Positions 29,253 to 38,873 of a stretch of 64,000 nt of DNA are shown here, one piece after another. The notes under the pieces were generated by a model that made no database searches, had not been told where the DNA came from, and saw only the letters and a program-made list of their open reading frames with translations. This DNA is from Nostoc sphaeroides (GTDB taxonomy: Bacteria; Cyanobacteriota; Cyanobacteriia; Cyanobacteriales; Nostocaceae). The stretch covers positions 1,979,501 through 2,043,500 of the forward strand of contig NZ_CP031941.1 of NCBI RefSeq assembly GCF_003443655.1, read 5' to 3'. Both the position numbers and the translations under genes were made by a program. Position 1 is the stretch's first letter. Each line of letters begins with the position of its first letter.

Positions 29253-29281
29253 AGTAATTTTAGATTTTAGATTTTAGATTT

Positions 29282-29419
29282 CAATACTGCGTAGGTTTTG
29301 CATAAAAAATAGAAATGTGTAGGTTGAGTTGAGGAACGAAACCCAACATTTTCCTGGGTTTGTTGGGTAACGCATTGCCTCAACCCAACCTACGAATATT
29401 CAAAGCCTACGCAGTATTG
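29282..29419. mobile_element. 138 bp inverted-repeat element
   Basis: Ends CAATACTGCGTAGG and CCTACGCAGTATTG are perfectly inverted. Internal GTAGGTTGAGTTGAGGAACG pairs with CTCAACCCAACCTACG. It is flanked by copies of TTTAGATTTTAGATTT. A truncated relative lies at 15895. Confidence 0.8.
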
Positions 29420-29490
29420 TTTTAGATTTTAGATTTGGAATTAAAAATATTTAATACAAGGCTGTTTCCAAAAATTATTAAGCTTTGAAA

Positions 29491-30720
29491 TCAAGATTGT
29501 GAGGCTACACGTTCTCTGTTTGGTTCAGATGCGCTTTTCGTTACTCGCAAACTAAGAGTGAAAGCTACCAACATTACTAAAGATCCACTCAAAAAAGGAG
29601 CATAAATTCCAAATTTCATAAAACTAACCCCTGCCCACGTTGGGCCAACGATGCGTGCCAACGCAGAGCAAGAACTAGCAATACCTAATATTTGTCCTTG
29701 TTCTTCTGGGGCTGTAATTTGGGAAATTAGGCTGTTTAATATTGGTTGACTAACACTAATTCCCCATGCTACAAGTGTGGTGGCAACCAACAATAAAATT
29801 AAGCTTTGTGAGAATCCAATTAACAGTAATCCTAAACCTAATCCTAATATCCCCAAGATCAGTAACTTTATTTCACCGAAGTATTTTTTAAGGAATCCGA
29901 TTAGTCCTCCTTGAATGATTGTGCTGACAATCCCCATGAAGGCAAAAAGATAACTTGTTTGTTGAGGGCCCCAGTTTAATTGCTGCTTTGACCATAAAGC
30001 CAATGTAGAGTCCATAGACGCAACAGCAAAGGTAACAAAAAAGTAGATGCCAGCAAGCAAGCAAAACTGTGGACGTTGTGACACTTGTAGCAAGTTCAGC
30101 CGTCGCTGACGGTAGCGATTAGCTTGGATTTTGGCTTTAGTCTCAGAATTCAGAGATTCTGGAAGTAACATCAAAGCACAAAGCAATGCTAATAAAGATA
30201 ATCCGGCTGCGAACAACGACGGTAGATGAAAGTTAGCGTTGTTTCGATCAGATCCGATCAGAAGACCTCCAATAGCTGGGCCGAGAATAAAGCCAAGACC
30301 AAAAGCTGCTCCGATTATGCCCATGCCACGAGATCGATTAGCTGGCGTGGTAATATCTGCTATGTACGCTTGAGCAGTCGCAATATTCCCTGCCATAATT
30401 CCGGCAAGACTACGAGCAATAAACAAAATCCATAATGAATTGGCAAAACCTAACCCTGCGTATGCAATTACAGAACCGAATAAAGTAAGCAATAAAATCG
30501 GACGGCGACCGTAGCGATCGCTAAACTTGCCCCATAATGGTGCAAATAAGAACTGCATTAAAGAATAAATAGCTACAAGTAGTGTCGCTTCATTAGGTTT
30601 TGCACCAAATTGTTCAGCATACAAAGGCAGTATCGGCAGGATAATTCCGAAGCCGAGCAAGTCTATAAATACAGTCAAAAATAATACGAATATAGCCCTG
30701 CTACTATTTTTAGTCTCCAT
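29491..30720 (-). CDS. MFS transporter, TetA-like drug/metabolite exporter
   Basis: A 409-residue protein with 12 predicted membrane helices. Motif A (GKFSDRYGRRPILL) sits between TM2 and TM3. FGLGFILGPAIGGLLIG matches the TM5 antiporter motif C typical of drug:H+ antiporters such as TetA. It would export a small molecule using the proton gradient; the substrate is unknown. AAGGGAATTGC is a modest Shine-Dalgarno sequence. No regulator is adjacent. Confidence 0.9.
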   Translation of the reverse strand: METKNSSRAIFVLFLTVFIDLLGFGIILPILPLYAEQFGAKPNEATLLVAIYSLMQFLFAPLWGKFSDRYGRRPILLLTLFGSVIAYAGLGFANSLWILFIARSLAGIMAGNIATAQAYIADITTPANRSRGMGIIGAAFGLGFILGPAIGGLLIGSDRNNANFHLPSLFAAGLSLLALLCALMLLPESLNSETKAKIQANRYRQRRLNLLQVSQRPQFCLLAGIYFFVTFAVASMDSTLALWSKQQLNWGPQQTSYLFAFMGIVSTIIQGGLIGFLKKYFGEIKLLILGILGLGLGLLLIGFSQSLILLLVATTLVAWGISVSQPILNSLISQITAPEEQGQILGIASSCSALARIVGPTWAGVSFMKFGIYAPFLSGSLVMLVAFTLSLRVTKSASEPNRERVASQS

Positions 30721-30782
30721 AGTGCAATTCCCTTTTATAAAAATATGTGTAATATCGATTATCTATGAGGTTGCATAGAACA

Positions 30783-31001
30783 TTAGGGAACGCTTGATAA
30801 TAAAAACCCATTGAATGCAACCAGTAATAATCTCAAGCAAAATGATTGAATTTGAGTGTGGTTGAGCAAAATAGCATGGAACAAACCCAGTATAAAAATC
30901 AAGCCAATAATACTACTAATAGAAGCAACTATGACCTCGTGCTTGCGTATAGCTTTTTGTATCTTAGCGTCTATGATGTCTTCTAATTCTTTGTATGACA
31001 T
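30783..31001 (-). CDS. Small membrane protein, unknown
   Basis: A 72-residue sequence: a charged N-terminal helix (MSYKELEDIIDAKIQKAIRK) followed by one or two membrane spans (VASISSIIGLIFILGLFHAI, SFCLRLLLVAFNGFLLSS). The layout resembles small coiled-coil/membrane proteins, but there is no strong ribosome site and no family that I recognise. It is upstream of the MFS gene on the same strand. Confidence 0.45.
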   Translation of the reverse strand: MSYKELEDIIDAKIQKAIRKHEVIVASISSIIGLIFILGLFHAILLNHTQIQSFCLRLLLVAFNGFLLSSVP

Positions 31002-31071
31002 TGACTTTAATCTTGCTAAAGATAAAAATTATGTGGAGCTTACATTTGACAGAAGTTTGAGTATGTCGTAA

Positions 31072-31870
31072 ACCTCGATCTGATTGAATGACGAATTATT
31101 TTGACGTTTCCACAGCGTCAAAATAATTTGCCATTGATAATAATACTCGCCTCAAGCGAGAAATAAGCTACGTGATTGTTAACTACAATCACTGTTAGGC
31201 GATTTCCGGAAAATAAATTATCTGATATACCCATTAAATTAGTTCGGATTATCTCTTGACAATACGCCTCAGATAAGCACTCTTAACCGAATGGCACTAA
31301 GTTAAGATACAGCCCTTGCTCCAACTGGTTCCCAGCCTCGAGGCTGGGAAACCATTCCCAGAGGCTCCGCCTCCTCTTTCTTGACGAGAAGCAGCAGCCC
31401 ATTCGGAATTCGTTCCCAGCCTCGAGGCTGGGAACGAGTGCTACATAAGTCTTTGGGCTTTTCTTAGTGCCATTCCACTCTTAACCTAAGAGTGCCATCT
31501 GGGAAAAGGGGTGGATGTTTGAATTTATCCTTTACCCTTAACCGAACTGTATTGTCCCTACTGGGAAAAGGGGTGTTTTAATTGACCTGGCAATTTATTA
31601 TTCAGAAATGTCTTGAGCTAAGAACTCATCACTTATAGCGACACGAAAAAGCGAGTTTGCATACCCCTACGGGGATCTTGCTGTTTTCCAGACCAGCCAA
31701 TCAGCTGTACCCTCTTCAATTACGAATTACGTAGCTTGTTTCTTGCTCTTTGCGAGTATAGCGGTTGTCGTTTTGGTGAGGTACACGCGTAGGGGCACGG
31801 CACTGCCGTGCCCCTACACCTCGTGATGTAATGTTGTAACCCATCTGAGTGGGAACCGCTATATTACAAA
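31072..31870. other. Repeat-rich intergenic region
   Basis: About 800 bp. The 22 bp palindrome TTCCCAGCCTCGAGGCTGGG(AA) occurs twice (31329-31350 and 31413-31434). 31523-31553 is a fragment of the 23710 MITE, and 31790-31816 is a GTAGGGGCACGGCA...TGCCGTGCCCCTAC hairpin also found at 55400. No gene seen. Confidence 0.6.
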
Positions 31871-32680
31871 TTAGCAATTATTTGACCAAGGGCGTTGGCG
31901 TCGTTTTAAAACAACACCTGAAACACCAAAAGCTAATATAGCCAAAGTCAAAGTTGGTTCAGGAGCTGCAACAATACTTACCTGATTAATAGCCAAGGCG
32001 TATTGTGGAGCAGAACTGCTAAAAACGATTCGTGAGATGTTTGCAGTGTCACTACGAACCCCCAAGAATACTGCCGAGTTATCTAATGCTAGCGACGAAG
32101 TACTGAGAACTGAAAAACTACCCAACAAGTTATTGCTGCTATCAAAAGCGTTGATAAAAGTTTCAACTTCTAAATTACTAATATCTACAGCTATCTGAGT
32201 ACCCGCGCCATAAACAGGTTGGGCAAAACTAATGCTTAAAGGTTCTCCATTCCCCTCAGTCCGAGGATCGGGAGCGCCAGGAACACGAGGTTGAAAAGCT
32301 GTTGGGTTTATACCTCCGAAAAGAATAAAATCTCCTTGGGCGAAGTTAGTCCGAATGCCAGGTGGAGGTAACGTTTCAAAGATATATGGTGGAGTAATCT
32401 GAGGATTTTTAGCTGGAGTTATATTTACATCTAAGCCTAAGCCACCTTGGGATGTTGCTAAAAAAGAGTTAGGTAAAAAAACAGAAAAGTCAGGTGCAGA
32501 CGGATTGAGTACTTTACCTAAACTTCCCCAATTAACTTCATCATTACCTCCTAAAAGAGCGCGTTCATTTACTAAAAATGTAGCTGCTTTAACTGGTAAA
32601 GGGAGAAGCGTTATTATGGCTGTAATTGCTGGTAAATATTTAACAGATAACTGGAAGAATTGATTGCTCGTAAATGCCAC
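31871..32680 (-). CDS. PEP-CTERM sorted exported protein
   Basis: About 269 residues. I start at the GTG at 32680 because AGGAG lies eight bases upstream and the product then opens directly with a signal peptide (QLSVKYLPAITAIITLLPLP ending VKAA); the ATG at 32755 would add 25 odd residues. The C-terminus is a PEP-CTERM signal: APEPTLTLAILAFGVSGVVL followed by KRRQR. Such proteins are processed by exosortase and go to the surface or extracellular matrix. The middle (Gly/Asn-rich, beta-like) is unknown. It lies next to an RTX gene on the same strand. Confidence 0.8.
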   Translation of the reverse strand: MAFTSNQFFQLSVKYLPAITAIITLLPLPVKAATFLVNERALLGGNDEVNWGSLGKVLNPSAPDFSVFLPNSFLATSQGGLGLDVNITPAKNPQITPPYIFETLPPPGIRTNFAQGDFILFGGINPTAFQPRVPGAPDPRTEGNGEPLSISFAQPVYGAGTQIAVDISNLEVETFINAFDSSNNLLGSFSVLSTSSLALDNSAVFLGVRSDTANISRIVFSSSAPQYALAINQVSIVAAPEPTLTLAILAFGVSGVVLKRRQRPWSNNC

Positions 32681-32802
32681 AAGGTTTACTCCTGAATTTT
32701 GTAGAATAATATCTTGAACCTCACACGACTCAAAGTCGCATGATTCCTGTTTCAACGATCAAAAAGCTTTAACTTGTCATGAATCTGTAAACTTTGATAA
32801 TT

Positions 32803-34329
32803 TTATACCAACTCAATACTCAAATTGGCTGAGAGATTTTCAAGGAAAGCAAATTGATTTCCTAAGAAAGACAAGTTACCTGTAGAACTATCATAGGAAA
32901 AGTCACTACTCTTAGTAGTACCAAACCCTACTTTAGAAACTTGGATTAGATCGCTCTGACCAAAGTTATAATCTTTGATGGTGTCAATACCGTCTTTGAG
33001 GCTGTTGAAGAGAAACTTATCTGCACCAAGTCCACCGGTGAGAACATCCTTACCTTTTCCACCGATGATGGTGTCATTACCCAAGCCACCTGAGATAGTG
33101 TCATTGCCAGCATTACCGACTAATCGGTTATTTTGCTTATCGCCAGTAATGCTGTCAGCCTCATTTGTACCAATAAGATTGTCAAAGTTGACTACATTGA
33201 ATTTTAATCTTCCCAAACCAGGAACGTTACTGGCATAGATAGTTTGGGTTTCTAGGTTAGCGGTGGCAGATACCCCAGGTAAAGATTCAGACGCATCTAT
33301 GGTGTTATTGGAAACACCAGCGTCAGCAATAACTGTTTCTACTTTAAAGACTATATCTGTTCCAAACCCTCCAGCTTTTTTAATTGATCCTACACCTGAG
33401 AGGGTGATGGCTTTACCTAGTTTGCTGTAGTCTGCTTTATCAAAGCCATCTCCGCCATTGATGCTGTCGTTACCCCAACTCCCCTTGAAGGTGTCATCGC
33501 CTGCACCACCTATTAATGTGTCATTACCTGCACCACCATCAATCAGATCATTGCCACCTCTACCATCAATTAAGTCATCCCCAGCTAGACCCTTTAATTG
33601 ATTATTTTGACTATCGCCCTTAATGCTGTCAGCCTCATTTGTACCAATAAGATTGTCAAAGTTGACTACATTGAATTTTAATCTTCCCAAACCAGGAACG
33701 TTACTGGCATAGATAGTTTGGGCTTCTAGGTCGGCGGTGGCATATACTCCAGGCAAAGATTCAGACGCATCTATGGTGTTATTGGCAACGCTAGCATCAG
33801 CAATAACTGTTTCTACTTTAAAGACTATATCTGTTCCCAAGCCACCAGCTTTTTTAATTGTCCCTACACCTGAGAGGGTGATGGCTTTACCTAGTTTGCT
33901 GTAGTCTGCTTTATCAAAGCCATCTCCGCCATTGATGCTGTCGTTACCCCGACTCCCCTTGAAGGTATCATCGCCTGCACCACCTATTAACGTGTCATTG
34001 CCTGCACCACCATCAATCAGGTCTTTGCCATTTCCACCATTAATTACATCATTTCCCAGACCACCGGAGATATTGTCATTGCCTCCACGACCAGAAATCT
34101 GATCGTTACCATTAGTACCCGACAAAAAATCATCGTTACAAGTTCCAACAATAGTAGACGGAGTATCTACCTTATTAAGAGCCAACTTGTCATTGCCATC
34201 TCCAATATCGATTACGACATTTTTCAAACCAAGGGAGATATTGACATTGCCTCCACCAACCAAAATCTGAGCATCACTATCAGTGCCCGACAAAAAAACC
34301 TTGTTAGGAGTTCCAACAATAATGGACAT
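32803..34329 (-). CDS. RTX-type calcium-binding protein with internal duplication
   Basis: A 508-residue protein. RTX nonapeptides (GNDDFLSGTNGNDQISGRGG, GGAGNDTLIGGAGDDTF) alternate with a non-RTX segment (ADYSKLGKAITLSGVG ... NVVNFDNLIGTNEADSI). The whole 158-residue block is present twice with near-identical DNA (period 474 bp, about 33110-34057). The C-terminal cap (FLFNSLKDGIDTIKDYNFGQ, IQVSKVGFG) resembles that of the RTX protein at 14288. It is probably secreted by a type I system. It precedes the PEP-CTERM gene by 122 bases and may be co-transcribed with it. Confidence 0.88.
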   Translation of the reverse strand: MSIIVGTPNKVFLSGTDSDAQILVGGGNVNISLGLKNVVIDIGDGNDKLALNKVDTPSTIVGTCNDDFLSGTNGNDQISGRGGNDNISGGLGNDVINGGNGKDLIDGGAGNDTLIGGAGDDTFKGSRGNDSINGGDGFDKADYSKLGKAITLSGVGTIKKAGGLGTDIVFKVETVIADASVANNTIDASESLPGVYATADLEAQTIYASNVPGLGRLKFNVVNFDNLIGTNEADSIKGDSQNNQLKGLAGDDLIDGRGGNDLIDGGAGNDTLIGGAGDDTFKGSWGNDSINGGDGFDKADYSKLGKAITLSGVGSIKKAGGFGTDIVFKVETVIADAGVSNNTIDASESLPGVSATANLETQTIYASNVPGLGRLKFNVVNFDNLIGTNEADSITGDKQNNRLVGNAGNDTISGGLGNDTIIGGKGKDVLTGGLGADKFLFNSLKDGIDTIKDYNFGQSDLIQVSKVGFGTTKSSDFSYDSSTGNLSFLGNQFAFLENLSANLSIELV

Positions 34330-35147
34330 AATATATACCTTTGTAATTTTTCAGATCAAATACATTTGATCGTTGTAATACTGGCATAATACAAGTACTG
34401 TAATTATAAATTTATGATGAAGTCATCTAAAATATAATTAATGTTGTTTTATATATCTGATAAACAAAAGATGCATCAAGATTCAGGTTTCTCAAAAATG
34501 TATTATTGTGTCGTAAATATTGAGAAGTAATAACATTATGTTTTATATTCTTTACAAAAAGAATATTCTGTGCATCAAAGCCAATAGGTCATTTCAGCCT
34601 TTTGCTAATCACCCTTTATTCCCTACAACATGGTCTATTTATGATCGCAGGATAATTAAGAAAAGCCTGAAAACTTCCGGGAGCATCGTTAAAATAATTC
34701 GTAATTCGTAATTCGTAATTAAGTTTTGTAATGGGGATTTTACCCCAACACAAAACTTATCGGTTGTAGAACCGGGGGACTTAAACCCACGGAACTAGTT
34801 AATGCACATCACGATGCATTTGTACAGTGAGTAAGTCCTATTTTTGTCTGATTTACGACATGCTGCGCGTAGCAAGACACCCAAATGGTTACGCCAACGT
34901 CTTCTAGTGCGATCGCATTTCATACTATCTTGGATTTTGGATTGAAAACCGCTTGGTGCATCGGGGTTTTCTCTGTCTATCTGTCGCAATGATTTTTCAA
35001 GTTGGTATCATACTGATTTGGATAATTTTGGATACATTACCGCAAATGCGCTGATACTTTATTTTCGCCTCTTCATAAAATCCGCAAAAACACCGTTACG
35101 CTATTTGAACTTGTGATCAAAACTTAGAGCATCCAGTTTATTAGGGC
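34330..35147. other. Intergenic region
   Basis: About 820 bp, AT-rich. 34695-34722 repeats TAATTCG. 34855-34880 carries a dispersed CGACATGCTGCGCGTAGCA repeat. A 64-codon frame across that repeat is not credible as a gene. The promoter for the RTX gene probably lies at 34335-34440. Confidence 0.5.
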
Positions 35148-35153
35148 GTGTTT

Positions 35154-35387
35154 ATGACCAACCCTGTAAAGACGGTTATCCAAGTCAATCTGGAGATGGC
35201 TCTAGAAGTAGCTCATGAATTGGAGCTTGCTCCATACACTCAACTCGGTGTTTATTGTTTGGAGATTTTGCGAGAGATTGGATGTCCTGGGACTGAACTC
35301 CCACTTAACTTACAAACTCGCGATCAGCAGCTAAACTTTATCACAGGCTTTGCGTCTTATGCTTTTGGGGAGGTACAAAGTGTATAA
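35154..35387 (+). CDS. Small protein of unknown function, first of an overlapping pair
   Basis: About 77 residues starting MTNPVKTVIQVNLEMALEVA, then HELELAPYTQLGVYCLEILR and a C-terminal FITGFASYAFGEVQSV. Soluble and helical. Codon use looks coding. Its stop overlaps the start of the next gene by 8 bases, so the two are co-translated. I do not recognise the family. Confidence 0.55.
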   Translation: MTNPVKTVIQVNLEMALEVAHELELAPYTQLGVYCLEILREIGCPGTELPLNLQTRDQQLNFITGFASYAFGEVQSV

Positions 35388-35661
35388 AGCATTAATTGAA
35401 GATATATTTTCCGATCCAGAAGAGACAGAAGAAATTACTTTTCCTGCCACAGATAAAGATTTGTTAATTTTAACAGAAAAATTTTTAGGGTTTGAAATTC
35501 CTTCAAAGGTTTTCTTACAAGCTATAGCCATTGCTGATTACGATGGTGCAGCGGCTTTCCGCTACGTTGATAATTATTTGACAACTCTCAAAAATAAAAA
35601 TAAACGTAAGCAGAAGAAATTACTTGTGTTAGGTGCTTCAACTAAATTTGACAATAATTGA
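35380..35661 (+). CDS. Small protein of unknown function, second of an overlapping pair
   Basis: About 93 residues. I favour the GTG at 35380, placed after GGGGAGG with good spacing and overlapping the previous stop; ATGs at 35350 and 35359 are alternatives. The acidic N-terminal half (ALIEDIFSDPEETEEITFPA) is followed by a lysine-rich tail (LKNKNKRKQKKLL). The size and overlap resemble paired small modules such as toxin-antitoxin systems, but no family signature supports that. Confidence 0.55.
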   Translation: MYKALIEDIFSDPEETEEITFPATDKDLLILTEKFLGFEIPSKVFLQAIAIADYDGAAAFRYVDNYLTTLKNKNKRKQKKLLVLGASTKFDNN

Positions 35662-35865
35662 TGTGTTTCTTTACAAGCTAACCCTGAACCAATTCGATTT
35701 AGATAAGATAATTTGTACGGCCGATGTAGAGACATTGGATTGCAACGTCTCTACAGACATCTGTTCCACACTGGCAAGAAAGAACAATTAGAATTTATCT
35801 AGAAGCTAGTGGTGGGTTTCTATTAAATCAAGCATTTTTATGTGTGTGCTAATTACGAATTAGTA

Positions 35866-37104
35866 TTAATCTCTTTTCAGACACACTTGTTCATAACTTT
35901 TACCAGCAATATCCCAAGTGAATTCTGTTTCTACCAGTTGTCTGCCGTTGTGAGACAATTCTGAACGCAGATGTGGCTGCTCAAATAGTTGATTAATAGC
36001 GGTGATGTACTCTATCGGTTTATTTGCTCGTAATGCCCGTAATGGATGACTAGCAACATCTACGGCTAATCCTTCTAAACCGCGATCGCTAGCTACTATC
36101 GGTACACCAGCTGCCATTGCCTCTAAAGTTTTATTTTTAATACCAAACCCAGTCCGCATGGGTACAACGCAGATGGTAGATTGATGTAAATATTTTACCA
36201 TTGAAGGCACACGCCCAATTACATTAATTCCTGGTTTTTGAGCAAGTGCTAAAACTTCTGCCACCGGATGAGAACCGACAATATCGAAAGTTGTATTAGG
36301 ATACAATTTTTGGATTTCTGGCAAAACTTCGTTGCTGAAAAAGCAGACAGCATCAATGTTTGCTAAATTATCCATTGCACCGATAAAAATTAAACGGTGT
36401 CCACCTGGATCGTTGGTACGGTTGGGGAAAGAAACTAAATCTACGCCATTAGGGATAACTGTAATTTCACTATTGGGGTTAAACTCTTGTAGTTGAATTT
36501 TATCTTCTTCTGTTGTCGCAACGATTGCCGAAAATTTAGCACAGTAGTTTTGCTCATAACGCCGCAAAAGTGGCAGATTAATTCTGTCTCTGAGCGAATT
36601 TTCTGAAATTCCTGTTGCTAGTTGGTTGCGACAGGTAGCGTAAACTGAACTATGAATATTAACTATAGTTTTTAGTTGTTTGGGAAAATGCGTAGGCGTA
36701 GCCCGTCGTAGACATCGCACATAAATTTCATTGACGCTATGTTCGCAGGTAATTACATCGCATTTCCCCGCTTCCACCCAGTTATCAACCCATGTTTGCA
36801 TCTCAACTGAGTAGCGGTTAAGTACGCTTGGTGGTGTTCCCTGTTGCAAAAAGCTGCCAAATCGCTGTATTTTCTTCAATATTCCAGTAGTTTGAGAATC
36901 TGGCGGGCGTTCAAAAATGGCTAGATGATCTACACAATCGCGTAATCCTGCTACTTCTGCGTCTGTAACATCGCCCTCGCGTTGAGTTACTAGGGTAATT
37001 TTATGGCGTTGACTGAGGTATTTAAGTAAATTAAATGTCCTGACTTGGGTTCCCCCGCGTGTTGGTGGGTAGGGAAAGGTGGAAGAGATCATTAAAATGT
37101 TCAT
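35866..37104 (-). CDS. Glycosyltransferase, GT4-like (GT-B fold)
   Basis: A 412-residue protein. The N-terminal half opens MNILMISSTFPYPPTRGGTQ, typical of GT4 enzymes that transfer sugars from nucleotide donors to lipid or polysaccharide acceptors. The C-terminal half has VIPNGVDLVSF, RLIFIGAMDNLANIDAV and FGIKNKTLEAMAAGVPIVAS, with the conserved glutamate. Probable role in envelope polysaccharide or glycolipid synthesis; acceptor unknown. Oddity: residues about 129-139 (RCLRRATPTH) are encoded by a 29 bp dispersed repeat (36690-36718) that also occurs at 40714-40742, inserted without breaking the frame. Confidence 0.9.
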   Translation of the reverse strand: MNILMISSTFPYPPTRGGTQVRTFNLLKYLSQRHKITLVTQREGDVTDAEVAGLRDCVDHLAIFERPPDSQTTGILKKIQRFGSFLQQGTPPSVLNRYSVEMQTWVDNWVEAGKCDVITCEHSVNEIYVRCLRRATPTHFPKQLKTIVNIHSSVYATCRNQLATGISENSLRDRINLPLLRRYEQNYCAKFSAIVATTEEDKIQLQEFNPNSEITVIPNGVDLVSFPNRTNDPGGHRLIFIGAMDNLANIDAVCFFSNEVLPEIQKLYPNTTFDIVGSHPVAEVLALAQKPGINVIGRVPSMVKYLHQSTICVVPMRTGFGIKNKTLEAMAAGVPIVASDRGLEGLAVDVASHPLRALRANKPIEYITAINQLFEQPHLRSELSHNGRQLVETEFTWDIAGKSYEQVCLKRD

Positions 37105-37204
37105 ATAAGTGATGAATCAAATGTGATACATATACCATCACCTCATTGCAGGCTGTATGTCATCATTTGATATTGAATAGACCTCACCCGATGTGCAACT
37201 CAAT

Positions 37205-37325
37205 TTTTGACCTCACTTCCATTCCTCTCTCCTAAAAGACGCGATAAATCGCCGTCTCTACAAAGGACTGATTATTGTAAAGACGGCGATTCATCGCGTC
37301 TCTTGCCTTAACCGAACCGTATTGA
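37205..37325. repeat. Dispersed repeat remnants upstream of the glycosyltransferase
   Basis: 37205-37228 matches 59476-59500 (GACCTCACTTCCATTCCTCT). 37261-37322 matches the right half of the MITE at 23710-23862, including CCTTAACCGAACCGTATTGA. The two repeat families are joined here. Confidence 0.7.
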
Positions 37326-37348
37326 GGGGCTGGGGGTTAGGTCTTTTT

Positions 37349-37981
37349 TTACAGCATAATCAAACCCAGTCGCACGCCCACAGCAACAGCCTCGGTGCGG
37401 CTGGAGACACTGAGCTTTTGAAAAATGGATGAGAGATGAAATTTGACGGTATGCTCAGAAATGTGCAAGCCTTTAGCGATCGCTTTATTCCCCAACCCAG
37501 AACCAAGCATACCTAAAACCTCTATCTCTCGTGGTGTCAAGGTTTGTACGGGATTTGCTACCACTTTTTCCCGGATAGATAATAATTCTATAGCATCCGG
37601 GTGCAGCACCACCAAACCAGAAGCGATCGCCTCTACAGCCGCAACAATTTCTGACTCTGTGCTAGTACTGGGCAATATCCCCCGGATACCAGAACGTAAC
37701 CCCGTCTCTAAATCAATGCTGTCAAGTTCCTCAACAATGACGATCATTCCTAATGGATATTGCTGTTCTTGAATAACCAGCAATTTTTCCCACACCGATT
37801 GTTGAAGATTGCCACTCAAATCTACCAGTACCACATCTGGTTGCAATTGCCCAACTTCCCTAGCCAATACATCCAAATCGGATGCACTACCCACAACCTT
37901 CAACCGAGGATTGGTAGTTACCACAGCTGATAACCCTGCCCGTACTACAGGGGAAGTGGCAACTACCATCACTCGGATCAT
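37349..37981 (-). CDS. NarL/LuxR-type response regulator with atypical receiver
   Basis: A 210-residue protein. Residues 1-120 resemble a receiver domain: VVLVDLSGN retains an Asp at the phospho-site. The acidic pair near the N-terminus is replaced (MVVATSPVVRAG), and the usual Lys is absent (GILPSTSTE), so normal phosphorylation is doubtful. Residues about 145-207 are a LuxR helix-turn-helix (LTPREIEVLGMLGSGLGNKA, SEHTVKFHLSSIFQKL). Its start overlaps the stop of the HtrA-like gene by 4 bases (ATGA), so it is coupled to that protease. It could be controlled by binding or proteolysis rather than by a kinase. Confidence 0.88.
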   Translation of the reverse strand: MIRVMVVATSPVVRAGLSAVVTTNPRLKVVGSASDLDVLAREVGQLQPDVVLVDLSGNLQQSVWEKLLVIQEQQYPLGMIVIVEELDSIDLETGLRSGIRGILPSTSTESEIVAAVEAIASGLVVLHPDAIELLSIREKVVANPVQTLTPREIEVLGMLGSGLGNKAIAKGLHISEHTVKFHLSSIFQKLSVSSRTEAVAVGVRLGLIML

Positions 37982-38814
37982 GTCGCCTCCACAGCAGTTC
38001 TACCAGACTGCACCTCAACATAAATTACGAATTGCTTCCCATTGCGTAGGAGTTGTAGCGGCACAGAATCTTTACTGTCATGGAGATATTTAGTTAAATC
38101 ATTCATGCTAGTAAATAATTGCCCCGAAACTCCAATTAAAACATCGCCGATTTGTACACCAGCAATTTCTGCTGCACTATTAGGTAGAATTGACAACACT
38201 AATAAACCCAAGCTACGCCTACTTAAAAGCACAGGTTGCAGTGTAATTCCCAGTTGCGGACGACTATTTCCCTGTAAAAAACGCTCAACGGTGTTGCTCT
38301 TAACTGCCACAGCTAATCCATTAACAATCATCGTATTAATTCCCACGACTCGGCCTTGACAATCGGCAAGCGGCCCCCCAGAATTTCCAGGATATAGCTG
38401 CAAATCAGCCATAACAGCCCGTGGATTATTTGCATAAATAATTCCAGTTGTCACAGCACCACTGTCAGCAAAGGGATTACCCACCGCTAAAACTAATTCA
38501 CCCACTCGTAGCGCCTCAGAATTACCAATCGTTGCAGCAGTTAAATTAGTGGCGACAATTTTTAGGGCTGCTAAATCTTGCTGTGGATCAAATTGTGTCC
38601 GCACCGCATCAAATACCCTTCCATCTGCCAATTCCACAGTTGCGCGGTTGCTGGTTGCGACATGGGCATTAGTAATAATTAGTCCGTCAGATTGCCAAAT
38701 TACACCAGAACCCACTCCTAGAGAGCCGCTTTTTACTTTGACAGTGCGATCGCGTAGTTTAGCAGCTACCTCTGTTAATTCAGCAGCGATGTTAGTTAAT
38801 GTTGTGTTTGCCAT
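37978..38814 (-). CDS. HtrA/Deg-like serine protease with PDZ domain, apparently cytoplasmic
   Basis: About 278 residues, starting MANTTLTNIAAEL (ATG 38814). Trypsin-like fold with the full triad: His51 in ITNAHVA, Asp80 in PQQDLAALKI, Ser145 in GNSGGPL. A PDZ domain follows (about 185-270; LGLLVLSILPNSAAEIAGVQ, IGDVLIGVSG). It lacks the signal peptide or membrane anchor usual for DegP/HhoA. It is coupled to the NarL-type regulator downstream and follows a catalytically dead paralogue upstream (39193-40095). It probably cleaves an intracellular partner, with the paralogue as a possible adaptor or inhibitor (inference). Confidence 0.88.
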   Translation of the reverse strand: MANTTLTNIAAELTEVAAKLRDRTVKVKSGSLGVGSGVIWQSDGLIITNAHVATSNRATVELADGRVFDAVRTQFDPQQDLAALKIVATNLTAATIGNSEALRVGELVLAVGNPFADSGAVTTGIIYANNPRAVMADLQLYPGNSGGPLADCQGRVVGINTMIVNGLAVAVKSNTVERFLQGNSRPQLGITLQPVLLSRRSLGLLVLSILPNSAAEIAGVQIGDVLIGVSGQLFTSMNDLTKYLHDSKDSVPLQLLRNGKQFVIYVEVQSGRTAVEAT

Positions 38815-38873
38815 GTTGTACAATTTTTCCCCATGTCAAAGTAGAATCTATTGGCTGACAATAGTTTTTAGTC

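Noticed and set aside
34795..34989. 64-codon minus-strand frame
   Set aside because: Runs through a dispersed palindromic repeat and has no ribosome site.
35154..35661. Toxin-antitoxin system
   Set aside because: Size and overlap fit, but no family motif is visible in either product, so only a neutral call is given.
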